Both the position numbers and the translations under genes were made by a program. A stretch of 5,718 bases of DNA from Mycobacteriaceae bacterium. GTDB lineage: Bacteria > Actinomycetota > Actinomycetes > Mycobacteriales > Mycobacteriaceae. Position 1 is the stretch's first letter. Each line of letters opens with the position of its first letter. This document shows, in pieces, positions 1 through 5,697 of the stretch. The notes beneath the pieces were generated by a model. That model was not told the origin of the DNA, searched no databases, and saw only the letters and a list, made by a program, of their open reading frames with translations. The stretch covers positions 1-5,718 of the forward strand of contig JABFVX010000209.1 in the NCBI GenBank assembly GCA_013362555.1, in the 5' to 3' direction.

Positions 1-12
1 GAGAATAGAGAT

Positions 13-70
13 TAACTTATGCTGCGTCTCGATGTCATCCGTTCGGTCGGACTCACTTTCGGGATAAGGT
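13..70 (+). promoter_or_regulatory. Candidate promoter elements upstream of ggt
   Basis: Three hexamers fit the actinobacterial -10 pattern TANNNT: TAACTT at 13-18, TATGCT at 18-23 and TAAGGT at 65-70. The first two would give a leader of roughly 50 nt, but their -35 region lies mostly outside the window. The third ends 7 nt before the GTG and would give a leaderless transcript, although no good -35 is seen near 41-47. The sequence cannot decide between them. Confidence 0.25.
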
Positions 71-77
71 CGGTCGC

Positions 78-2021
78 GTGAGGCATGGATTGCGCGCCGT
101 CCGGTCCGGCGCAGCCGCCGCGCTGCTGCTTGCGGCGAGTGTTGTGACCGGGTGTTCCGCCGAGGATTCCGGGGCCGCGGCCTGCGCGGTCACGCCGAAC
201 GGGACGCCGGTTGCGGCGCCGGGACCGCCGCCTTCCGGTACGGCCCAGAACCTGCAGCTGCACCCGGAGATCGCCACCGGCTACCGCACCGGGATGACCC
301 CGGTGCGGACCAAGACCTTCGCGGTCTCGACGGCAAATCCGCTCGCCACCCAGGCCGCGTGCGAGGTGCTGCGGGACGGCGGCGGCGCGGCCGACGCGCT
401 GGTGGCCGCACAGACCGTGCTGGGCCTGGTGGAGCCGCAGGCCTCCGGGATCGGCGGCGGCGCGTTCCTGGTGTATTACGACGCGGCGCGGCGCAGCGTG
501 GAGGCCTATGACGGCCGCGAGACCGCGCCCGCGGCGGCGGGGGAGAACTACCTGCGCTGGATCAGCGACGGCGAGCGCTCCGCTCCCGTCCCGAGCGCGC
601 GCGCCAGCGGGCGCTCGATCGGGGTGCCCGGGGTGCTGCGCATGCTGGAGCTCGCGCACTCCGAGCACGGCCGCACCCCGTGGCGGAACCTGTTCGACCC
701 GGCGATCCGGCTGGCGGACAACGGGTTTGCGATCAGTCACCGGCTGGCGGCGCAGATCGCCGTGTCCGCCAAAGATCTCGCAGCCGATCCCGAGGCCCGG
801 GCGTACTTCCTCGGCGCGGACGCGACGCCCAAGCGCGAGGGGACGACGCTGACCAACCCGGCAATGGCGAAAACCTTGGGCGCCATCGCATCCGATGGCG
901 CGCAGGCGTTCTACACCGGCGCGATCGCGCGCGACATCGCCGAGGCGGCCGGGTCGACCGCGGGCGGGCGCACCCCCAGCGCGATGACGCTCGACGACCT
1001 GGCCCGCTACCGCGCGCAGAAGCGCACCGCCCTGTGCGGCCCCTACCGCCGGTTCGAACTCTGCGGGATGCCGCCGCCCTCGTCCGGCGGCACGGCCGTG
1101 GCAGCGACGCTGGGCATCCTGTCGCACGTCGACCTGGGCGCGCTGCGCCCGCCGCGCCCGGACCGTGACGGCGGCGCGCCCACCGCCCATGCAGTGCACC
1201 TGATTTCAGTGGCGGAGCGGCTTGCCTACGCCGACCGCGACAAGTACGTCGCCGACCCGGATTTCGTCCCGCCGCCCGGCCCGCTTGCCGAGACCCTGCT
1301 GAACCAGAACTACCTGGCCGAGCGCGCGGGCCTGATCAACCCCGAACGGAGCATGGGCACGGCGCGTGCGGGCGACTTCGGCCCGGTGCCGCTCGGCGTG
1401 GGACCGCAGCAGCCCGAACACGGCACGAGCCACATCTCGGTGATCGACAAGGACGGCAACGCCGCGGCGATGACGACCACGGTGGAGTCGGCGTTCGGCT
1501 CGTTCCACCTGGTCGACGGGTTCGTGTTGAACAACCAGCTCACCGATTTCGCCGCGGAGCCGGTCGACGCCCAGGGCGTCCCGGTGGCGAACCGGGTGCA
1601 GCCGGGCAAGCGCCCGCGCAGCTCCATGAGCCCCACTCTGGTCTTCGCGCGCACTGCCGCAGGCGGCCGCGGCGACCTGACCGACGTCGTCGGATCGCCC
1701 GGCGGGTCGGTGATCATCCAGTTCGTCGTGAAAACGCTGGTGTCGATGCTGGATTGGGGTCTCGACCCGCAGCAGTCGGTGTCGGAGGTGGACTTCGGCG
1801 CGGCGAACAGCCCGGTGACCGCCGTGGGCGGAGAAGCGCCCGCCGTCGACGCGACCGACAACGGCTCCCGCGACCCGTTGGTCACGCGCTTGCGCGCCAT
1901 GGGCCACACGGTGTCGGTGGCTCCGCAGAGCTCCGGCCTGAGCGCGCTGCACCGCGACAAGGACGGCATCGTCGGCGGTGCGGACCCCCGCCGCGAGGGC
2001 GCAGTCATGGGCGACACCTGA
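78..2021 (+). CDS. ggt: Gamma-glutamyltransferase (gamma-glutamyltranspeptidase) precursor, lipoprotein
   Basis: This 647-residue Ntn-hydrolase precursor cleaves or transfers gamma-glutamyl groups (glutathione and related gamma-glutamyl compounds) outside the membrane. Residues 1-26 form a lipoprotein signal: arginines, an Ala/Leu core, then the lipobox V-T-G-C with Cys26 as the lipidation site. Family motifs appear in order: GIGGGAF 124-130, DGRETAP 145-151 (Arg147 matches the glutamate-carboxylate-binding Arg), PPPSSGG 332-338, HGTSHISVID from 448, NNQLTDF 485-491, RPRSSMSPT 512-520 and GSPGGS 539-544. Thr450 is the predicted autocleavage site and nucleophile, giving a small subunit of 198 residues, typical for the family. 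Cys320 and Cys329 could form a disulfide, which suits an exported protein. The start is GTG; AAGG at 66-69 is a weak ribosome site 8 nt upstream. Size and lipobox resemble mycobacterial GgtB (Rv2394). In M. tuberculosis this enzyme is reported to mediate glutathione/GSNO toxicity; that role here is inference. Confidence 0.96.
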   Translation: MRHGLRAVRSGAAAALLLAASVVTGCSAEDSGAAACAVTPNGTPVAAPGPPPSGTAQNLQLHPEIATGYRTGMTPVRTKTFAVSTANPLATQAACEVLRDGGGAADALVAAQTVLGLVEPQASGIGGGAFLVYYDAARRSVEAYDGRETAPAAAGENYLRWISDGERSAPVPSARASGRSIGVPGVLRMLELAHSEHGRTPWRNLFDPAIRLADNGFAISHRLAAQIAVSAKDLAADPEARAYFLGADATPKREGTTLTNPAMAKTLGAIASDGAQAFYTGAIARDIAEAAGSTAGGRTPSAMTLDDLARYRAQKRTALCGPYRRFELCGMPPPSSGGTAVAATLGILSHVDLGALRPPRPDRDGGAPTAHAVHLISVAERLAYADRDKYVADPDFVPPPGPLAETLLNQNYLAERAGLINPERSMGTARAGDFGPVPLGVGPQQPEHGTSHISVIDKDGNAAAMTTTVESAFGSFHLVDGFVLNNQLTDFAAEPVDAQGVPVANRVQPGKRPRSSMSPTLVFARTAAGGRGDLTDVVGSPGGSVIIQFVVKTLVSMLDWGLDPQQSVSEVDFGAANSPVTAVGGEAPAVDATDNGSRDPLVTRLRAMGHTVSVAPQSSGLSALHRDKDGIVGGADPRREGAVMGDT

Positions 2022-2031
2022 CACCGGATCC

Positions 2032-2084
2032 CTCTTGAATGACTCGTGACGTGCGTTCAACGCACGTCACGAGTCATTCAAGAG
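2032..2084. terminator. 24-bp perfect inverted repeat, candidate bidirectional terminator
   Basis: Arms 2032-2055 and 2061-2084 are perfect reverse complements, separated by TTCAA, whose outer T and A can also pair. The hairpin lies 10 bp after the ggt stop and 26 bp beyond the stop of the convergent peptidase gene, where a shared terminator is expected. Neither side carries a T-tract, so it is not a canonical intrinsic terminator; U-less hairpin terminators are often proposed in high-GC actinomycetes. Stem length and perfection exceed what termination needs, so it may be a member of a dispersed intergenic palindrome family that was co-opted here. Confidence 0.7.
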
Positions 2085-2112
2085 CGCTTCTGGTGTGTGA
2101 AGGAGCGCTTCT
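2082..2112. repeat. Short direct repeat GAGCGCTTCT, two copies
   Basis: The decamer GAGCGCTTCT occurs at 2082-2091 and 2103-2112, a 21-bp period (two helical turns). The first copy overlaps the edge of the 24-bp hairpin and the second overlaps the stop codon of the peptidase gene. The related sequence GAGCGCTC lies at 3602-3609, at the other end of that gene. No function is evident, and it may be remnant repeat sequence. Confidence 0.4.
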
Positions 2113-3586
2113 AGAGCGTGCAGGTGCGGTCTGACGGGGGAAGGGCGCCGGTGCGGAAGTAGGCGTTGACGGTGTCGTTGAGGCAGCGGCTCAGGCCGGG
2201 TCGGAACGCTCCGTGGATGCGGACGTCGCGCAGCGTCACCAGGCGGGAGCCGGTGAGTTTGTGGTGCAGCGCTACTGCACCGTGGTACGGGGTGCGGGTG
2301 TCCATCGTCGACTGGGTGATGAGCACGGGCCGGGAGTTGCCCACGGCGGTCGGGGATTCGGTCGGTGCGGGCCACCAGGCGCAGGGTGAGACGCTGCGCA
2401 CCATCGGCCCGAACACCGGCTCGGTGGCCCGGTGCGATTCGATGTCACGCCAGTACCACTGCGGATCGTGCGGAAACTCGTGGTCTCCGCACGAGACCGC
2501 GAAGAACGCCGGATTGTCCAGTGCCATCTGGCCGATGAGGAAGTCCTGCACCGGGCCGTCCACCCGCAGCGGGGCGCCGTCCGGCGTCACCGCGATCTGC
2601 CGAATCGCCTTGGCGAGCAGGTCGTTGACGCGGAAATCGCGCACGAACGCGAACAGCAGCGGCGGGAGCTGGTGTTCGTCCAGAAAGAAGTTCTGCCACG
2701 GCATCGGCCTGCGCGCCACCTTGCGCTGCAATTCGGCAAGCGTGGCCCGGACCGCGGGAACAGTTGCGCCCAAGTGGTATTCGCCGTCATGAGCGGAAAC
2801 CCAGCGGGCCCAGTCGTCGAGGGCGATCTCGTTCGCCATGCCCATGTAGCCCACGCCCGTGGCGTCGGGGTCCATCGCGCTGTCGAGCAGCACGCGGTCG
2901 GCTCGGTCCCCGAACATCTGCAGGTATACCGTGCCGAGATACGTGCCGTACGACACGCCGTAGTAGTTGAGGGTGCGCTCGCCGAGGACGGCGCGGATGA
3001 GGTCCATGTCGCGGGCCGTGTTGCGGGTGGTGATGTGTCGGATCCTGGCGCCGTCGACGGCGAGGCAGGACGCCGCGACTCCGCCGAAGTACACGGCGTC
3101 GCGGGCGAACCCGGTCTGGTCGAAACCGGCGGACATCATCGCCGTCGGCGGTTTCCAGCCGCAGTTCACCGGGGCGGAGCGGCCGACGCCGCGCGGGTCG
3201 AACCCGATCAGGTCGTACCGGGACCGCACCTCGGGGGCGAGCGCGTTGGGACGAGCGGGCATGGCCAGCCCGCCCGCGCCGGGACCGCCGGGATTGAACA
3301 GCAGGATGCCGCGTCGGTGCCGAGCGTCGGTCGCCGGTATCCGGGATATCGCCACGGCGAGCGTGCGGCCTGCCGGATCTGCGTAGTCCAGCGGCACGGT
3401 CACCTCGGCGCACCGCGCCCCGGCCGGGTCGAGATCCTTGTTGCCGCACGACTTCCAGTCCAAATGTTGCCCGCTGAACCGCGCGAGCGGATCGGCCGGC
3501 GCCGCCGCGGCAGGCGCGACGGCGACAAGTCCGGCCGCGACCGCAGCCACGGCGGCGACGCACCGGCGGAGCATGTGTACACCCAC
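2111..3586 (-). CDS. Secreted alpha/beta-hydrolase, tripeptidyl aminopeptidase (S33, TAP-like) family
   Basis: This 491-residue protein is probably an exported serine aminopeptidase that releases short peptides from protein N-termini, like Streptomyces Tap/Slp proteins and mycobacterial Hip1/CaeA (Rv2224c). Residues 1-29 are a Sec-type signal: RR, a long Ala/Val core and an A-A-A-A-P cleavage region. No lipobox is visible, so secretion rather than lipid anchoring is likely. Family marks are the oxyanion-region motif NPGGPG at 98-103, GFDPRGVGRS at 128-137, nucleophile Ser212 in GVSYG, Asp429 in STMDTRTP and His458 in RIHGAF. The Asp and His lie in the C-terminal TAP-like domain. The predicted mature chain has eight cysteines, consistent with disulfides outside the cell. 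The GTG start at 3586 is supported by AGGGAGGA at 3592-3599, 5 nt upstream; the alternative ATG at 3574 is too far from it. Some family members are esterases or act on antibiotics, so the substrate is not fixed. The gene is flanked by the two palindromes and looks monocistronic. Confidence 0.93.
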   Translation of the reverse strand: MGVHMLRRCVAAVAAVAAGLVAVAPAAAAPADPLARFSGQHLDWKSCGNKDLDPAGARCAEVTVPLDYADPAGRTLAVAISRIPATDARHRRGILLFNPGGPGAGGLAMPARPNALAPEVRSRYDLIGFDPRGVGRSAPVNCGWKPPTAMMSAGFDQTGFARDAVYFGGVAASCLAVDGARIRHITTRNTARDMDLIRAVLGERTLNYYGVSYGTYLGTVYLQMFGDRADRVLLDSAMDPDATGVGYMGMANEIALDDWARWVSAHDGEYHLGATVPAVRATLAELQRKVARRPMPWQNFFLDEHQLPPLLFAFVRDFRVNDLLAKAIRQIAVTPDGAPLRVDGPVQDFLIGQMALDNPAFFAVSCGDHEFPHDPQWYWRDIESHRATEPVFGPMVRSVSPCAWWPAPTESPTAVGNSRPVLITQSTMDTRTPYHGAVALHHKLTGSRLVTLRDVRIHGAFRPGLSRCLNDTVNAYFRTGALPPSDRTCTL

Positions 3587-3591
3587 GGCAA

Positions 3592-3636
3592 TCCTCCCTG
3601 AGAGCGCTCCTCGTGTCGCTCGCCCAGACGAGACTA
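3592..3636 (-). promoter_or_regulatory. Strong ribosome binding site and weak candidate -10 for the peptidase gene
   Basis: On the minus strand, AGGGAGGA (3592-3599) sits 5 nt before the GTG at 3586 and decides the start. TAGTCT (3631-3636) fits the TANNNT -10 pattern and would give a leader of about 40 nt. Its -35 position would fall inside the 84-bp palindrome, and no TTGACA-like hexamer is seen there. The ribosome site is firm; the promoter is speculative. An 8-bp palindrome, GAGCGCTC, lies at 3602-3609 between them. Confidence 0.45.
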
Positions 3637-3641
3637 GTCCT

Positions 3642-3725
3642 GCCGTGCGTGTTTACACCCGCAGCGCGCGTTCACACCCGCAGCTGCGGGTGTGAACGCG
3701 CGCTGCGGGTGTAAACACGCACGGC
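3642..3725. repeat. 84-bp perfect palindrome with no spacer
   Basis: Every base from 3642 to 3683 pairs with its mirror base from 3725 back to 3684, around the central CAGCTG (3681-3686). This gives 42-bp arms with no mismatch. Symmetry breaks at 3641/3726 (T/T). It begins 18 bp past the SDR stop and ends 55 bp before the peptidase start; both genes read on the minus strand. It could terminate the flavoprotein/SDR transcript, form an RNase III-type duplex in RNA, or extrude as a cruciform. No T-tract follows it on either strand. It is far longer and more perfect than an ordinary terminator, so a dispersed palindromic repeat element is an equal possibility. Confidence 0.9.
3647..3720. repeat. 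Four 19-bp units inside the palindrome: two direct, two inverted
   Basis: The left half consists of two tandem units, GCGTGTTTACACCCGCAGC (3647-3665) and GCGCGTTCACACCCGCAGC (3666-3684). They match at 17 of 19 positions; both differences are T/C. The right half carries their exact reverse complements (3683-3701 and 3702-3720). The palindrome is therefore a head-to-tail pair joined tail-to-tail with its mirror image, which resembles a repeat element more than a single hairpin. Confidence 0.8.
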
Positions 3726-3743
3726 TCGGGTCAGAACCTCGGG

Positions 3744-4493
3744 TCAGAATGCGGTGGGGCGCAGGACCGCGTCGGAGCCGCCGTCGATGACGAACTGGGC
3801 GCCGTGGATGAATCCGGCCTGCGGGCCGAGAAGATATCCGATGAGCGCCGCTATCTCGGCGGGGGAGCCGGTCCGGCCGATCGGCGCGGTGAAGTCCCGG
3901 ATCAGAGCGCCGTAGCGCGGATCGTCGAGCCCGGCTTGCAACAGCGGCGTGTCGACGCTGCCCGGCGCCACGGTGTTGAGCCGCACTCCGGCCGCTCCCC
4001 AGGCCGGCGTGCGCGTGCGCACCGCCACGGTGAGCGCGTTCTTGGAGCTGGCGTAGGCGACGCTGCCCGCGAAATCGCCTGCCTGCGCGAAGGCTTCGGC
4101 CAGGGTGCCGGTGCGAATCGGGTTGTCGGCCCAGGTGATGTGGGTCGACGCCACCGACGACACCACGACGGCGGCGGGCTCGGAGCCGTTCTGCAGTGCC
4201 GGAAACAGCCCGTCGAGCAGCGCCAGGGCGCCATGGTAGTTCACGTCCACCACCCGTTGCGGGTCGGACACGTGCGGCCCGAGCCCCGCGCACAGCACGA
4301 CGCCGTCGAGGCTACCGGAACAGCGTTCCAGTATCGACGCCACTGCGGCCGTTCGATTTTCGGCGTCGGCGAGGTCGGCCACGACGTCGGCGCCGCGGAG
4401 GTCGACACCGAGGACTTCACGCCCGTCCCGGCGCAGCCGCTGCACCGCCGCCGCGCCGATGCCGGACGCGGATCCGCTCACAACAACAGTCAC
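3744..4493 (-). CDS. Short-chain dehydrogenase/reductase, 3-alpha-hydroxysteroid dehydrogenase/carbonyl reductase-like
   Basis: This 249-residue classical SDR probably oxidises or reduces a hydroxyl/keto group with NAD(H). The nucleotide motif is SGSASGIG (6-13). Asp31 at the end of the second strand suggests NAD(H) over NADP(H). Further marks are CAGLGP (68-73, replacing NAG), Asn85, catalytic Ser113 in VSSVAS, Tyr147 and Lys151 in YASSK, and APGSVDTPLLQAGL (176-189). From memory it resembles Comamonas testosteroni HsdA (3-alpha-HSD/carbonyl reductase, 257 aa) throughout, including LCAGLGP, SKNALTVAVR, LLQAGL-DPRYG and the RPT-F C-terminus. It is several residues shorter in the segment before Tyr147, near the substrate pocket. 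The GTG start at 4493 aligns with the HsdA N-terminus; its ribosome site is weak. Only 11 bp separate it from the upstream flavoprotein gene, so co-transcription and translational coupling are likely. The exact substrate (steroid, other cyclic ketone or xenobiotic carbonyl) is inference. Confidence 0.93.
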   Translation of the reverse strand: MTVVVSGSASGIGAAAVQRLRRDGREVLGVDLRGADVVADLADAENRTAAVASILERCSGSLDGVVLCAGLGPHVSDPQRVVDVNYHGALALLDGLFPALQNGSEPAAVVVSSVASTHITWADNPIRTGTLAEAFAQAGDFAGSVAYASSKNALTVAVRTRTPAWGAAGVRLNTVAPGSVDTPLLQAGLDDPRYGALIRDFTAPIGRTGSPAEIAALIGYLLGPQAGFIHGAQFVIDGGSDAVLRPTAF

Positions 4494-4504
4494 TGCCGAC
4501 TCGC

Positions 4505-5626
4505 TCAGGCGCCGTTGAGCTTGTTGAGGCGCTCGCAGGATTCCACGTACTCCTCGATGAGGCGCTGCATGACGTCGGCGGTGCGCTCGACTTTGGTCAT
4601 CATCCCCACGACCTGGCCGACCGGGTTGAAGTTCACGTCCTTGGCCTGCTCGGGATAGCGGTGGCCGCGCTTGACGCCGTCGAGGGCCACCATCATCTGC
4701 AGCGGCATCGGCAGCGGGTTCGGGGTGTCGTCACGTTCCCACGCGTCGGTCCAGTCGTTTTTGAGCATGCGGCACGGCTTGCCGGTCCACGAGCGCGAGC
4801 GGACGGTGTCGTGGCTGGTGGCGTCGATGTAGGTCTGCATCTGGGCGGGCGGCACGTTGGCCTCCTCGACCGTGAGCCACAGCGAGCCGGTCCAGGCTCC
4901 CTGTGCGCCCATGGCCAGCGCCGCGGCAACCTGGCGGCCGTCGCCGATGCCGCCTGCGGCGAGCACCGGCATGTCGCCGATGGCGTCGATCACCTGCGGC
5001 CACAACACCATCGAGGACACCTCGCCGCAGTGGCCGCCGCCCTCGGTGCCCTGGCAGACGACGAAGTCCAGCCCTGCGTTCTTGTGGTTGAGCGCGTGCT
5101 TCACCGAGCCGCACAGCGCGCCGATCAGCCTGCCCGACTCCTGAATCTGCGCCACGACGTCCGGAGGCGGGGTGCCGAGGGCATTGGCGACGAGTTTGGC
5201 CTTGGGGTGCCGGAGAATGACCTCGATCTGCGGCGCCACGGTGGTGGCGGTCCAGCCGAGCAGCTGGGCGTGGTGCTCGTCTTCGGGCAGTTCCGGCACG
5301 CCGTGGTCGGAGAGCAGCCGGGCGGCGAAGTCGCGGTGCTGCTGCGGCACGTTCTTGGCCAGCTCGGCCTCGAGCTGTTCCGGCGACAGGCCGTCGATGC
5401 CCTTGCCCTCGTACTTGGAGGGAATGACCAGATCGACCCCGTAGATGCCGTTGACGTGCTCGTCGAGCCAGGTCAGCTCGACCTCGAGCTGTTCGGCGGA
5501 GAAGCCGACCGCGCCGAGCACCCCGAGCCCGCCGGAATTGCTCACCGCCGCCGCGACGTCGCGGCAGTGGGTGAAGGCGAAGAGGGGGAACTCGATCCCC
5601 AGACGTTCACAGATCTCGGTACGCAT
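4505..5626 (-). CDS. Nitronate monooxygenase-like FMN-dependent oxidoreductase (2-nitropropane dioxygenase family, Rv1533-like)
   Basis: This 373-residue TIM-barrel flavoprotein belongs to the 2-nitropropane dioxygenase/nitronate monooxygenase family. Visible marks are the N-terminal IEFPLFAFTHC (11-21) and SNSGGLGVLGAV (29-40), the FMN/active-site motif CQGTEGGGHCG (191-201) with His199 where family members carry the proposed catalytic His, and the phosphate-binding AAGGIGDGRQVAAALAMGAQGAWTGS (223-248; residues read in two halves, 223-238 and 239-248). Later come DTVRSRSWTGKP (273-284) and NPVGQVVG (334-341). From memory it matches M. tuberculosis Rv1533 (about 375 aa) almost end to end. The paralogue IpdC (Rv3553) acts in steroid C/D-ring catabolism, showing that this family can serve steroid pathways; true nitronate oxidation here is unproven. 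ATG at 5626 aligns with the Rv1533 start and has no Shine-Dalgarno sequence, in line with the leaderless promoter described upstream. It is the first gene of an operon with the SDR. Confidence 0.92.
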   Translation of the reverse strand: MRTEICERLGIEFPLFAFTHCRDVAAAVSNSGGLGVLGAVGFSAEQLEVELTWLDEHVNGIYGVDLVIPSKYEGKGIDGLSPEQLEAELAKNVPQQHRDFAARLLSDHGVPELPEDEHHAQLLGWTATTVAPQIEVILRHPKAKLVANALGTPPPDVVAQIQESGRLIGALCGSVKHALNHKNAGLDFVVCQGTEGGGHCGEVSSMVLWPQVIDAIGDMPVLAAGGIGDGRQVAAALAMGAQGAWTGSLWLTVEEANVPPAQMQTYIDATSHDTVRSRSWTGKPCRMLKNDWTDAWERDDTPNPLPMPLQMMVALDGVKRGHRYPEQAKDVNFNPVGQVVGMMTKVERTADVMQRLIEEYVESCERLNKLNGA

Positions 5627-5632
5627 GCCGCA

Positions 5633-5638
5633 ATACTA
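5633..5638 (-). promoter_or_regulatory. Candidate -10 of a leaderless promoter for the flavoprotein/SDR operon
   Basis: On the minus strand TAGTAT (5638 to 5633) fits TANNNT and ends 6 nt before the ATG at 5626. This spacing places the transcription start at or next to the A of the ATG, so the mRNA would be leaderless, as is common in mycobacteria and relatives. The lack of a Shine-Dalgarno sequence agrees. The -35 is weak (TGTCCA or CTGTCC at about 17-18 bp spacing), which would be usual for a derepressible promoter. Confidence 0.55.
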
Positions 5639-5652
5639 GAACACGTTCCAGT
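5635..5652. promoter_or_regulatory. KstR-type operator (TetR-family cholesterol-catabolism repressor)
   Basis: Positions 5637-5650 read TAGAACACGTTCCA, matching every fixed base of the published KstR consensus TnnAACnnGTTnnA. The dyad extends to ACTAGAACACGTTCCAGT (5635-5652), with one arm mismatch plus the central pair. It covers the first two bases of the candidate -10 and most of the -35/-10 spacer, as expected for a repressor site, and its edge is about 10 bp from the start codon. KstR represses sterol uptake and degradation genes and is released by a steroid CoA thioester. Binding here is inferred from motif and position only. Confidence 0.7.
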
Positions 5653-5697
5653 TTATGGACAGGGTCCGGAGCTACCGGAACGCAGACTTTGTCATGC

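Noticed and set aside
12..1199. Long open frame (395 codons) on the minus strand, antisense to ggt
   Set aside because: Arg/Gly/Ala-rich product with no recognisable motif, fully inside a gene with clear GGT family motifs; typical antisense frame in GC-rich coding DNA.
1206..2060. 284-codon minus-strand open frame antisense to the 3' half of ggt, starting in the palindrome
   Set aside because: Arg/His/Ala-biased composition without domains; a by-product of ggt codon bias.
2067..2375. 102-codon minus-strand open frame overlapping the peptidase C-terminus and reaching into the intergenic gap
   Set aside because: Pro/His/Arg-rich shifted frame of the peptidase gene, no ribosome site or family resemblance. 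The peptidase frame is intact to its own stop, so it is not evidence of a frameshift.
2432..3601. 389-codon plus-strand open frame antisense to the peptidase
   Set aside because: Low-complexity Arg/Gly/Val composition; the opposite strand holds a full catalytic triad and signal peptide.
3642..3725. CRISPR-like reading of the repeated 19-bp units
   Set aside because: The units are directly abutting with no unique spacers and two are inverted; no cas genes are nearby.
3642..3725. Terminal inverted repeats of an insertion sequence
   Set aside because: The arms meet with no sequence between them, and no transposase is present; at most a MITE-like remnant, which cannot be shown from one copy.
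3634..4293. 219-codon minus-strand open frame running through the SDR gene and the 84-bp palindrome
   Set aside because: Shifted frame of the SDR, Arg-rich, with a C-terminus that is simply the translated palindrome.
4317..4331. Dyad GGAACAGCGTTCC inside the SDR gene, resembling a KstR half-site pair
   Set aside because: The AAC and GTT halves are separated by 3 bases instead of 2, and it lies within coding sequence, so it does not fit the consensus.
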